A DNA stretch of 64,000 bases from Candidatus Sumerlaea chitinivorans (lineage in GTDB: Bacteria; Sumerlaeota; Sumerlaeia; Sumerlaeales; Sumerlaeaceae). This document shows, piece by piece, positions 27,255 through 36,278 of this stretch (position 1 is the stretch's first letter; each line of letters starts with the position of its first letter). The position numbers were made by a program, and so were the translations under genes. The notes below the pieces were generated by a model, which had not been told where the DNA came from, ran no database searches, and worked only from the letters and a program-made list of their open reading frames with translations. Location: positions 784,672-848,671 of the forward strand of contig CP030759.1 in the NCBI GenBank assembly GCA_003290465.1, written 5' to 3'.

Positions 27255-27827
27255 TTAACGCCGCGGTGCCAGCAGCCGGTCGAGAATAATCGCCACTGCG
27301 GCCCGCACCGAAAGATGATTGTACTCCGTTGGGCCCACAATCGGTTCAAGAATATGATCCATGTCGAGTAAGAGTTCGGGATGAATGCCCCACCCCGTCC
27401 CGAAAATGAGGCAGACAGGGGGGGAATCCTCGTTGAGAATTCGTGTGAGTTCTCCATAGCGGAGGGTGTTGGGATAGCGCCGCGCGCTTGTTGCGATCCA
27501 TAACGGTTCACGCCCCGAGTCTTGTTTGATTTGCTCGGCCACCTCGCCCAAATCCGGAACAATGGCTACGGATTCTAAGGCCTCTTTGCGATTGGGATTG
27601 TACGTGGCTCCCCAACCCTCTTCCCAATGAGTAAGAATTCGTTCTGCTAACCACCGTTGCGCAAGGATCGGTGTAACCACGAAGTATTTGGCGACACCAT
27701 AAGTGCGACAGGAACGTGCAATGTCGTGGATATCCAAGTTCGTGACCGAAGTGCACACCACATTATTTCTTCGGTCCCGCATCGGGTAGTGAAGGAGAGC
27801 GATGTAAATTTTTGCCGCCATTTTCAT
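27255..27827 (-). CDS. SPOUT-class RNA methyltransferase (PF09936 type)
   Basis: The 190-residue protein matches the family described as SAM-dependent RNA methyltransferase in Pfam (Methyltrn_RNA_4). IYIALLHYPMRDRRNNVVCT, then TNLDIHDIARSCRTYGVAKY, mark the N-terminal half. LIFGTGWGIHPELL and EYNHLSVRAAVAIILDRLL mark the C-terminal knot that binds SAM in SPOUT enzymes. In some bacteria this gene lies with trmD and rimM, hinting at a tRNA or rRNA target, but no target is established here. The start is ATG 27827, with a second ATG two codons later. Confidence 0.85.
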   Translation of the reverse strand: MKMAAKIYIALLHYPMRDRRNNVVCTSVTNLDIHDIARSCRTYGVAKYFVVTPILAQRWLAERILTHWEEGWGATYNPNRKEALESVAIVPDLGEVAEQIKQDSGREPLWIATSARRYPNTLRYGELTRILNEDSPPVCLIFGTGWGIHPELLLDMDHILEPIVGPTEYNHLSVRAAVAIILDRLLAPRR

Positions 27828-28026
27828 GCCAAGCGTTCAACTTTATGGGGCATTGTGCGCAAGCAAAAAGGTTTTTTCTGCGCTCTGGCATGCAATGCCC
27901 GACGTATAGGTTGGGTACTATATTTTGTACCAAAGGGCCGCTGTGAATACAATAGCCTTGATTATTCCGGACGCCCGTGGCATGCAGTGCGTCAATCGGG
28001 AATTACTGTGCCGAGGCGATACCCCA

Positions 28027-28950
28027 ATGAAGAAAATCATCAGCCCATACGCTCGTAGTACGCTTTGGATGGCTGACGTGCTTCGCAAAGTTCCGGCTGA
28101 TTGGACTTGGCCGCTCAGCGTCGCCGTCGGGCGCTTGCTTTACTGGACACGTAGCGGAAGGCGACGCGAGGTGCTCAGGGCATACAAAAAGCTCTGCGAA
28201 GTGGCGCATCTGGAACGATCGGCCGAGAGCCTCACAAAAGCGTTTTTCGACCGGCAACTGATGCTCATGACGGCCAACTACATTCTTCAAGGCATGCCGC
28301 CGGAACGTTTTGAACAGCTTTGCGATTTCGATGGGCTTGATGGAGTTCGTGAGGCCCTCTCGGAAGGTAGGGGAGTCATCGTGACGTGCTTTCACATTGG
28401 CACTCACCTGCTCTCATTCGCGAAATTGGAAAGGTAAGGCTACCCGTTGACGACCCTGCGCCCAGCTTTTATGCGCGACATTTCGGACCCACGTTTGCGA
28501 CGCATGCTATTTATCCATAACGGCGCCATCTACGTTGGTGATTCGACGGGTTTAGCCTCCCCAGTGCGGGAGGTGGCGAAAACGCTACGCAAGGGTTACA
28601 TAGTCGGGATTGCTCCTGATGGCGATCAAGGAGGGGGGCTAACGGATATCAGCGTTTTGGGCGGGAATTACCCGATCCGACGCGGGCTGGTCGAGATTGC
28701 AAAGGTGGCGCGGAGCCCCATGGTCTTTGCTTTTGGTGTTGTCCGAAACAAAAAGTTCTACGTCAAATACGACGCTCCGTGGTTTGTCCGCGATGGCGAC
28801 GATGCGGGAGCGGTTGCAGAAGCGTTTTTGCAGGATTGCGCCCGCAAGTTTGAAGAGGTAATTTTAAACTACCCGGAGTGTGTTTGGTGGACTCGCCCCT
28901 TGTGCCAAGCTTTGGGGCTTAAGTCTGCCAGTTCTGCGAGCGAGGACTAA
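28027..28950 (+). pseudogene. LpxL/HtrB-like lysophospholipid acyltransferase interrupted by an in-frame TAA
   Basis: Two open segments, 28027-28437 and 28438-28950, are in the same frame and are separated only by a TAA at 28435-28437. Together they give one acyltransferase of about 307 residues with the LpxL/HtrB layout. GRGVIVTCFHIGTHLL is the active-site histidine region before the stop. GYPLTTLRPAFM, then GIAPDGDQGGG, follow it. LpxL-type enzymes add acyl chains to lipid A or related glycolipids in the inner membrane. The acid residue expected four residues after the histidine also appears replaced. The stop could be a one-base change (CAA to TAA), a sequencing error or a true truncation. 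No shift of frame is needed. The start ATG 28027 follows a long upstream open frame. Confidence 0.75.
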
Positions 28951-29015
28951 GAGGCAGGGTGTCCTCTCCATTTTCCAAGCTGATTTCGCTTGCGAGATAT
29001 TTGGTGAAGACCCAC

Positions 29016-29045
29016 TTGACAGAGTTTTTTGTGCGGTGCGAGAAT
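29016..29045 (+). promoter_or_regulatory. Candidate sigma-70-type promoter before the XPB-like helicase gene
   Basis: A consensus TTGACA at 29016-29021 is followed after 18 bases by GAGAAT at 29040-29045, which fits four of six -10 positions. It would leave a leader of roughly 150 bases before the helicase start. The spacing is one base over the optimum. Confidence 0.45.
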
Positions 29046-29205
29046 AGCAGAGATTAGAGTTGTGTTTCGAGCCAGTGTGGTGAAGACGGAGTTACGGCCA
29101 ATGGCGAGGCTCCGATTTCCGACGAGCTTTTGAAGGCGTCGTGGTCGCTTCATCAGCGCGAAAAGTTATTTTGCAACTTGAGGAATGAAACAGGAGTCAG
29201 GAGTG

Positions 29206-30996
29206 ATGTTCAGACCCGAGAACCCAATCATCGTGCAGTCCGATATGACGGTACTGCTCGAGACGATGGGACCGCTTTACGAGCAGGCCCGGGATTTCCT
29301 CGGCCAATTTGCAGAACTCAGAAAGAGCCCTGAGTATCTGCATACCTATGCAATCACTCCGCTATCGTTGTGGAACGCGGCTTCTGCAGGTCTGAAGCCA
29401 GATGCGATTATTCAAGAGCTCAAACGTCTCTCCAAGTACGATGTTCCGCAGAATGTCCTGACCGAGATTCGCGAGCAGATGGCTCGCTACGGCAAGATTC
29501 GGTTGGTAAAGGACGATGCGACTGGGGACCTCCTGCTTGTATGTGACGATAAATTTGCGATTGAAGAAATTCTGGCCTCACCGCACGTTCGCCCGTTTAT
29601 TTCTCAGAGAGTTAGCGAGAACACCCTGCTTCTTGAACCCGGAGTCCGGGGGCGGGCAAAGCAAGCGCTGATCAAAATTGGCTACCCTGTCGAAGACCTC
29701 GCAGGGTATACTGAGGGGGACCCGCTTCCGTTTTCCTTACGTTCAAAAACTCGGCTGGGTGCCAATTTCGCCTTGCGCGAGTATCAGCGGGACGCCGTTG
29801 AGACTTTCTGGGCTGGCGGTTCCCCTGCGGGGGGGAGTGGTGTGTTGGTTCTCCCATGCGGGGCTGGGAAGACCGTAATCGGAATGGCGTGCATGGAGAA
29901 GATCCAACAGCATACGCTGATCCTTACGACCAACATAACTGCTCTTCGCCAGTGGATTCGGGAGTTGTTAGACAAGACCACTCTCACTGAGGACCAAATT
30001 GGTGAATACAGCGGCGAGGTCAAAGAGGTCCGGCCGGTAACCGTAACAACCTATCAAATCATGACTTATAAGAAAGCTAAGGGGGACAACTTTCCCCACA
30101 TGGAGCTTTTTCAAAAATACAACTGGGGACTCATCATCTACGACGAAGTGCACTTGCTTCCGGCCCCTGTGTTCCGTGCGACGGCTGAAATCCAAGCACG
30201 CCGCCGCCTTGGCCTGACTGCGACCCTCGTGCGGGAAGACGGAAAGGAAGATGACGTCTTTTCGCTTATCGGCCCCAAGCGTTTTGATAAGCCATGGAAA
30301 GAACTCGAGCAACAAGGGTGGATTGCCAAAGCGCTCTGCATGGAAATTCGTGTGCCATTAGCTGAGGACAAGCGTTTAGAATATGCAACCGCCGAGCTGC
30401 GCTCAAAGTATCGTATTGCGATGGAAAACCCCGTGAAGCTCGAAGTGGTCAAGCGACTACTCGAAAAGCATGCGGGCGATAACGTGTTGATTATCGGCCA
30501 GTATTTAGACCAGCTCGAGCAAGTTCGCGCCATGACCGGAGCCCCAATTATCACTGGAGAAACCCCAAACGCGGAACGCGAAGCTCTCTATGCCGATTTT
30601 AAGAGTGGGCGTCAGAAGGTTCTGGTCGTGTCGAAAGTGGCCAATTTTGCCGTGGACTTGCCAGATGCCAACGTCGCCATCCAAATTAGCGGGACCTTCC
30701 GTTCTCGCCAAGAGGAAAGCCAAAGGGTCGGCAGGGTCTTGCGACCGAAGCCGGGCGACAATTATGCTTATTTCTACTCGATTGTCACGAAGGACACGAA
30801 GGATCAGGACTGCGCCAAGCGCCGTTCACTCTTCCTGACAGAACAAGGGTATCGCTACAAAATAAAAGTTTTGGACGAGGCCTCCCTCAACACTGAGACG
30901 TTTGATTTCAACGAAGCGGAGGACCTTATCGGCACTGCGGAATCTATTGAGGTTGAAAACGAGGAAGAGTTCGATGATGCGCTCGCCGAGACCTAA
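29206..30996 (+). CDS. XPB/Ssl2-type superfamily 2 DNA helicase
   Basis: The 596-residue protein is a bacterial XPB-like 3'-5' helicase. An N-terminal region of about 190 residues carries the XPB-type damage-recognition-like part. Motif I is LPCGAGKTVIGMA, motif II is IIYDEVHLLPA, and motif III is GLTATLVREDGKEDD, which includes the RED motif that marks XPB. The second RecA-like domain has VVSKVANFAVDLPDANVAIQ and motif VI SRQEESQRVGRVLRP. XPB opens DNA in repair or transcription in eukaryotes; bacterial forms have helicase activity but an unsettled role. ATG 29206 is preferred since GGAG lies nine bases upstream. Its partner gene starts 21 bases downstream. Confidence 0.9.
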   Translation: MFRPENPIIVQSDMTVLLETMGPLYEQARDFLGQFAELRKSPEYLHTYAITPLSLWNAASAGLKPDAIIQELKRLSKYDVPQNVLTEIREQMARYGKIRLVKDDATGDLLLVCDDKFAIEEILASPHVRPFISQRVSENTLLLEPGVRGRAKQALIKIGYPVEDLAGYTEGDPLPFSLRSKTRLGANFALREYQRDAVETFWAGGSPAGGSGVLVLPCGAGKTVIGMACMEKIQQHTLILTTNITALRQWIRELLDKTTLTEDQIGEYSGEVKEVRPVTVTTYQIMTYKKAKGDNFPHMELFQKYNWGLIIYDEVHLLPAPVFRATAEIQARRRLGLTATLVREDGKEDDVFSLIGPKRFDKPWKELEQQGWIAKALCMEIRVPLAEDKRLEYATAELRSKYRIAMENPVKLEVVKRLLEKHAGDNVLIIGQYLDQLEQVRAMTGAPIITGETPNAEREALYADFKSGRQKVLVVSKVANFAVDLPDANVAIQISGTFRSRQEESQRVGRVLRPKPGDNYAYFYSIVTKDTKDQDCAKRRSLFLTEQGYRYKIKVLDEASLNTETFDFNEAEDLIGTAESIEVENEEEFDDALAET

Positions 30997-31017
30997 ACAG
31001 CCGAGGAATTTGAGAGC

Positions 31018-33744
31018 ATGAAACTCCGCACAATTCTTCAAGGGCTCCCTGCTGAAAGACTAATTGCGATTGCGAATGCGTGGCAACTGCCGTTACCGGC
31101 GGGTATGGATCCCTCCACTCCGGAAGGCCACAACAAGTTGGTCGAGTACCTTTACCCGCGGATGCAAGCAACAAGGTATTTTCGGGCTGCTTTTGCGAAG
31201 TTGACCCCGCAGCAGCAAGATGCATTGCGGCTTTTGGCCGTGCATGGCGGAGAACTGCCGCTGACCGAGCTTGCAATTCGGTGTTTCGACGGCGACGAGT
31301 CCCTCGCCGAAGCCGAGCTTCGGCAACTTGCGGAAAATGGCTTCATCTGCATCGAGTCGGGAGAGGAGCCCTACGCCATTCTCCCAGAGGGAATTTTCTA
31401 CCACTTTGAAGTTGGGGCCCACCTGAGCGGTTTTCTCGGGGCGATCCTTCACAAATTGCCCAAAGCCAACTTGCTGCAAATCGCGGAGCAAATCTTCGGA
31501 TCGAAAACCAAATCACTATCTCGAGAGCAATTGGTTCGGTTGCTGCGCAGACAGCTACTCGATCCAGATTTCCTGAGACAATACATCGCTTCGCTCCCTC
31601 ACGAAGAAGCCCAGCTTTTGGAAATCCTAATTGAGAAAAACGGCTATGCGCTGTACGGCGACCTGCTCGAGGCTCGTGGGCGGCGGCGGTTTGATCTCAC
31701 ACGTACCGAGCAACTCAACTCCCTGATTGGTTCGCGCGGGCTGGCGTATGTGGTCTCGCGTGGGACAAACAAGTATGCAGACGTCGTGATCATTCCCCGC
31801 GATATCCTTTTTATCCTTCAACATGACTATACCCCCGACATGCGTACGCTTCGTGAGCTGGACGCATTGGGGGCTTCGGCAACCGAGTTTAGTCCTGCTG
31901 TTGTGTATGACAACAGCCATTTGGTTTTGCGGGATTTGGTTCTGTTAGCCAACTTCATTCACACGCAGGACATCCGAGTTTTGACCACTGGGGGGGTCAG
32001 CAAGTCCGACCTCAGAAGAGCGCTTGTCTTACTGAGCAGTGGGAAAAGCCTCAAGTATGCAACCTTCCTCGTGGGTTATCTGTTGTATGCAAAGTTTCTC
32101 ATTCAGGTGGGGCAGTTCTGGAAAGTCTCGGATGCCTTTCTCGAAGCGCTTGAGAATCCCGCGCATATTTACAGCGATCTCTTTACGTGGTGGCTCGAAG
32201 TTAACGATTGGAATGAGGCCATCCCGGACGGAATTGCGTGGGAAGAGGAGCAGCGCACCCGTGGGTTTTTAGGATTGATTGAGATTCGCCACCGCGTGCT
32301 GGAGGCACTCTACGCCACTCAGCGAGACCGGTGGATTTCCTATGCAAAATTCGAGGAAATGCTCCTCCCTCAGGTTGTCGCGGTGCTACTGGCGAGCGGC
32401 GACAAATGGAATGAGAAGTTGGCAACCCAAGTCGGCCTGAGAGTCTTGCGAGCGGTAATCACGGAGCCACTTTCCTGGCTCGGCTTGGTCGTCCTTGGGG
32501 CCTCGGAGGTTGATGCGTTTGCCGAAGAACAGGACGAGAAAGAAGCGAAGAGCTCAGTCTCCCGTTCAAGCAGGGCTGCGCAAAAAGGTGAGTTGGCGCT
32601 CCGACTGTCAGATCTTGGACAAAGTTTATTTCAAAGCGGTGCTATCCGTCCTCGGGAAGCGTTCCACGAAATGTCTGTGGAAGAGTTCCCACTTCAATAT
32701 TCGGCGGAGTGGTTCTTCGTACAACCAAATATGGAAATTGTGGCTCCGCCGGATTTGCGACTCGATAAGCTTTATTTCCTCACCTCATTTTGTCGAGTCC
32801 GCAATGTTGACGTGATGACGAGCTTTGAGTTGTCGCGTGAGACCTTGCGCGCAGCTCTGGATAGAGGTGTTCATCCAGAGGAAATTCTCGATTTCCTCAA
32901 TCAGCATTCGCGTCCTGCTGTCCCAGAAACGGTGAAACGCTTGATCAGCGACTGCTCGGAAAAACATGGGGAGGCGCTACTTGGTTTAGCCGGCGGCTAC
33001 CTTGTGAGCGATCAACCCGCCGTCATCGAAGAGGTCCGGGCAAACCCCAAATTAGCACCATTCATTCGCGAAGTCATCGGGGATAAGGGCATGGTGTTTG
33101 TGCCCGACGTTGATCTCTCTAAATTAGCAAAGGAAATGCGGGCAGCGGGACTCATGCCGCGATTGGAGACCGGCACGGTACAAGCGACGCGTGACGGTCG
33201 CTATCACATCAGTATTTCCCCGGAAGATTTGCTCGACCTCATTGGACTGATCCGACTCGTGCGGGTTCTTGAGGACGAACTCGATGCTGACATTACCAAC
33301 CAGAAAGCTGCAGCTCTCGCGCAAAAGCTGGAGCCAGAAGGGGGTGCTTTCTTCGCCTTGCGTGGGACAGGCGAAGCAATTGCAAATGTTTTTGAAAAGC
33401 GCCTGTTGGCTGCTCTCCAGAAGATGCGCGACCAGATTGAAGAAAAGTATAAGGATCAACTCTCACGATTGGTTGCGAAGTCGGTGGCTCACCGCGGCCC
33501 GACACGGTATCACTACCGTGGTCAGAATCCAGCTGTCGAACGTAAGGATATCATAGCATTGCTGAAATTTGCAGCAGATTATGAGCTCGAAGCCGAGATC
33601 CAGTATGTGAAACGCAACGAAAACGAAGTGACGTTGCACATTTACCCCAAGAGCTTTGAGGGCAATCGAATTTACGCGTACTGTGTGGAGTCTGACCAAG
33701 ATTCCATGTATTCTCTCGATCGCATTCTCCGAGCAAAGCTTTAG
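31018..33744 (+). CDS. Helicase-associated (Helicase_C_3) partner of XPB
   Basis: This 908-residue cytosolic protein follows the XPB-like gene by 21 bases. Residues about 560-720 match the helicase-associated domain PF13625: FVQPNMEIVAPPDLRLDKL, then SFELSRETLRAALDRGVHPE and EILDFLNQHSRPAVPETVKR. The N-terminal half is helical with winged-helix-like patches. The last 60 or so residues (EAEIQYVKRNENEVTLHIYP, then AYCVESDQDSMYSLDRI) have the spacing of a WYL-type ligand/nucleic-acid sensing domain; this is my inference. Actinobacteria also pair an XPB gene with a protein of this family. The two proteins likely act together on DNA. The function is not known. Confidence 0.75.
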   Translation: MKLRTILQGLPAERLIAIANAWQLPLPAGMDPSTPEGHNKLVEYLYPRMQATRYFRAAFAKLTPQQQDALRLLAVHGGELPLTELAIRCFDGDESLAEAELRQLAENGFICIESGEEPYAILPEGIFYHFEVGAHLSGFLGAILHKLPKANLLQIAEQIFGSKTKSLSREQLVRLLRRQLLDPDFLRQYIASLPHEEAQLLEILIEKNGYALYGDLLEARGRRRFDLTRTEQLNSLIGSRGLAYVVSRGTNKYADVVIIPRDILFILQHDYTPDMRTLRELDALGASATEFSPAVVYDNSHLVLRDLVLLANFIHTQDIRVLTTGGVSKSDLRRALVLLSSGKSLKYATFLVGYLLYAKFLIQVGQFWKVSDAFLEALENPAHIYSDLFTWWLEVNDWNEAIPDGIAWEEEQRTRGFLGLIEIRHRVLEALYATQRDRWISYAKFEEMLLPQVVAVLLASGDKWNEKLATQVGLRVLRAVITEPLSWLGLVVLGASEVDAFAEEQDEKEAKSSVSRSSRAAQKGELALRLSDLGQSLFQSGAIRPREAFHEMSVEEFPLQYSAEWFFVQPNMEIVAPPDLRLDKLYFLTSFCRVRNVDVMTSFELSRETLRAALDRGVHPEEILDFLNQHSRPAVPETVKRLISDCSEKHGEALLGLAGGYLVSDQPAVIEEVRANPKLAPFIREVIGDKGMVFVPDVDLSKLAKEMRAAGLMPRLETGTVQATRDGRYHISISPEDLLDLIGLIRLVRVLEDELDADITNQKAAALAQKLEPEGGAFFALRGTGEAIANVFEKRLLAALQKMRDQIEEKYKDQLSRLVAKSVAHRGPTRYHYRGQNPAVERKDIIALLKFAADYELEAEIQYVKRNENEVTLHIYPKSFEGNRIYAYCVESDQDSMYSLDRILRAKL

Positions 33745-33789
33745 GAAATTTCGTCTTACCTAAATCTGCCGTAAGCGGGGTAGAAAAGT

Positions 33790-35256
33790 GTGCGCTGGGA
33801 TGCAGTTCTTGATAAGCAGCTAATCAAAAGCAGGCTTACGGCCGGGAGCAAGGTTCTTCTTGGTGTATCGGGCGGAGCAGATTCCATGTGTCTGCTCGTC
33901 GCGATGGCAGAGGCAGCGGAGGAGCTAGGATTTATCTGCCGTGCTCTGTACGTGAATCACTTAACGCGCCCCACGACCGGAGCGGAGTATGAGTTGGTTT
34001 TCTCCCAATGCAGGAAACTTGGCGTGCCTTGCGGCTATCGAGAGATTGAGCGCCTGACCAAAAAAACCACTGGGAAGACAATCGAAGAGTACTTACGTGA
34101 GCAGCGCTATCAATGCCTCATGACCGAAGCTTGTGAGAGCGGATGCAAGACGATTGCGTTGGGACACACTGCGGACGATTTGGTGGAGACTTTTCTCATG
34201 CATCTCGTGCGTGGGGCTGGCGCCCATGGTCTGAGCTTTGAAAGAAAGAGCAAGTTGGGGACACTGGATCTCCTTCGTCCTCTCTGGGCAACGCCGCGAA
34301 CGAGAATCCTCACTTATTTGCAAGAACGAGATGTGAAATTTGTCGAAGATGAGTCGAATGCGCTTCTTGAGTTTACACGCAATCGCATCCGCCACGTGCT
34401 GCTTCCTTTGTTAGAACGGGAGTTTAATCCCCGTGTGCGCGAGACGCTGTTTCGCACCGCCACTCAGCTTACTCAAGTGCATGCTTATGTGGAGAAGGTT
34501 GCACTTCGAAAGCTGCGCTACTACAGCAGGCTTACAGGGGATCCGACTCGGTTGCCTGCAGAGCGGCTTCAGCGTTTACCGGAAATTCTTCAAGCAGAAA
34601 TCGTTCGCTTATGGCTCCAGCAGTCCTGCGGATGCGTTACGAAGCCATCAAGTAGGGAATTGCAGCAGATCTTGAGGATGGTGAAGGGCACAGAGACTCG
34701 AAGAACTATGCTTCGTGGCGGCGCCATGGTTCTCTCGAGCGGCGGGCAACTAATTTATGTGTCAGCCCTTCAAGATGTGAGGCCCATCGGTTCTGTTTCC
34801 GGCGGCTCCCTCATACCTCAAATAAATGTGGAACTCGCGCGGCGCTGGGTGGAAAAAGAAGCTCAGTCGGTGTTGGCTTATCTCGAAAAACCGATGGAGC
34901 TGAGTCCGACGCCCGACAAGCCAAACTCCTACGTGGCACGCGTGAAATGCCTCGACGGTAAAGTGCGCCGGATTCACGTGGAATTGCCAAAAGAAGATGC
35001 GCAAGCGGATGGCAAGGCGGCTTTGGACGCAGCGACGCTGCTTTATTTGCGAAACCGCCGCCCGGGGGATAGGATCTCTCGGTCGAAACGACTAAAATCC
35101 TTACTGATTGAGCAGAAAATCCCATCGTATGTTCGAGATTTCGTCGTGCTTCTTGTCGACAGTAAGGAGCAACTTCTGGGCATTGTCGGATTTCCAGAGC
35201 TGACTGAGGCTATCACAAAGAAAAGTGGTTTAGTGGTTCGCATCGAGACCGAATAG
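33790..35256 (+). CDS. tilS: tRNA(Ile)-lysidine synthase
   Basis: TilS converts cytidine 34 of the CAU-anticodon isoleucine tRNA to lysidine, using ATP and lysine. The PP-loop SGGADS is at residues 27-32. GHTADDLVETFLMHLVRGAG and the arginine-rich ESNALLEFTRNRIRHVLLP follow, both typical. The C-terminal TilS_C domain reads LRNRRPGDRISRSKRLKSLL. At 488 residues it is full length. The start is GTG 33790. The target tRNA is not in this window. smpB follows about 100 bases downstream. Confidence 0.95.
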   Translation: MRWDAVLDKQLIKSRLTAGSKVLLGVSGGADSMCLLVAMAEAAEELGFICRALYVNHLTRPTTGAEYELVFSQCRKLGVPCGYREIERLTKKTTGKTIEEYLREQRYQCLMTEACESGCKTIALGHTADDLVETFLMHLVRGAGAHGLSFERKSKLGTLDLLRPLWATPRTRILTYLQERDVKFVEDESNALLEFTRNRIRHVLLPLLEREFNPRVRETLFRTATQLTQVHAYVEKVALRKLRYYSRLTGDPTRLPAERLQRLPEILQAEIVRLWLQQSCGCVTKPSSRELQQILRMVKGTETRRTMLRGGAMVLSSGGQLIYVSALQDVRPIGSVSGGSLIPQINVELARRWVEKEAQSVLAYLEKPMELSPTPDKPNSYVARVKCLDGKVRRIHVELPKEDAQADGKAALDAATLLYLRNRRPGDRISRSKRLKSLLIEQKIPSYVRDFVVLLVDSKEQLLGIVGFPELTEAITKKSGLVVRIETE

Positions 35257-35358
35257 GTAGACGTGTCTGGTTAGCTCTGGCGGATAGGGGACGATGCTTG
35301 GCCCCTCTGCTGCGTGAATTTCATCAGGGGTTTCAAGTTACATACCGCGGGCCATAAA

Positions 35359-35829
35359 ATGTCGAACAAGGATTCCATACGTCTGATTGCCACAAATCGG
35401 CGAGCGCATCACGACTATCACATTCTCGATACGATCGAGGCCGGCCTCGTTCTGACTGGAACGGAGGTAAAGTCGTTACGTGCTGGCAAAGCGAGTCTTG
35501 CAGAAGCCTATGCGGGCTTTGAGCGGGGAGAGGCGTACCTGTATAACATGTTCATTAATCCGTATGAAAAAGGTAATCGTTACAACCACCCCGAGCGACG
35601 TCCCCGGAAACTGTTGCTTCATCGGTCAGAAATCAATCGGCTAATAGGGCAAGTATCCCAGAAAGGCTACACGCTGGTTCCCCTGCGACTATACTTTCGA
35701 GGTCAACATGCGAAAGTTGAACTTGGATTGGCACGCGGAAAGAAAAGCTACGACAAACGCGAAGATATTAAGGAGCGTGACGTGAAGCGCGAGCTGGACC
35801 GAGCCATGAAGGACGCGCTTGGACGTTGA
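35359..35829 (+). CDS. smpB: SsrA-binding protein SmpB
   Basis: SmpB binds tmRNA and delivers it to stalled ribosomes for trans-translation. The 156-residue product has DYHILDTIEAGLVLTGTEVK, then SLRAGKASLAEAYA, and NPYEKGNRYNHPERRPRKLL. The C-terminal GLARGKKSYDKREDIKERD is the conserved tail that mimics a codon-anticodon helix. I chose ATG 35359, where the normal N-terminus begins, over an upstream in-frame start at 35314. The ssrA gene itself was not seen in the window. Confidence 0.96.
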   Translation: MSNKDSIRLIATNRRAHHDYHILDTIEAGLVLTGTEVKSLRAGKASLAEAYAGFERGEAYLYNMFINPYEKGNRYNHPERRPRKLLLHRSEINRLIGQVSQKGYTLVPLRLYFRGQHAKVELGLARGKKSYDKREDIKERDVKRELDRAMKDALGR

Positions 35830-35930
35830 CTCCATTCGCTCCGTATTCCGTCGGCGCAGCACTGATTGATCTTGAACGCAAAGGGTTTGTAGATTTACCT
35901 TCTTATTATAAACACAGCGAGGAGTACGGA

Positions 35931-36131
35931 ATGGCTTCCAAGAGCCCACGAAGTTTCCTTCTCAGCGAGTCCAACGATGAATGTTGGGAGGAGCTACTCG
36001 TTGTGGCGATCAAGCAGCGGCTTGCTGCGACGGAAGAAGATGGACTGACGGTTGATGTGTTGCTTCCGTCAAAAGACCAAGACGACGATTTCGAGCAACT
36101 TCTGGGGAGCAACGTCTTGCGACGCTGTTGA
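35931..36131 (+). CDS. Small acidic hypothetical protein
   Basis: A 66-residue frame starts at ATG 35931, with GAGGAG seven bases upstream, a good ribosome-binding site. The product is acidic (clusters SESNDECWEE and DQDDDFEQ) and has no membrane segment or known motif. It lies between smpB and the O-antigen ligase gene on the same strand. The frame is open further upstream to 35826, but without such a site. It may be a real small protein or chance; I do not recognise it. Confidence 0.4.
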   Translation: MASKSPRSFLLSESNDECWEELLVVAIKQRLAATEEDGLTVDVLLPSKDQDDDFEQLLGSNVLRRC

Positions 36132-36278
36132 GAATACTCCGGAGCTCTTGGAGCAGGAGTGCGTAGGCGAAGAAGGCAGCTCGCCCCAGACACCGAGGGT
36201 GTCTGTACGGGAAGCAGAAAAAGTGTACTATCGGGAGGGGACGGCAAGTGTGATGCAAGAGAATCGGAGCAGGTAGAT

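Noticed and set aside
36187-36205. Hairpin CAGACACC/GGTGTCTG with three-base loop
   Set aside because: There is no T-run after it, so it is not a convincing terminator, and no regulatory role is evident.
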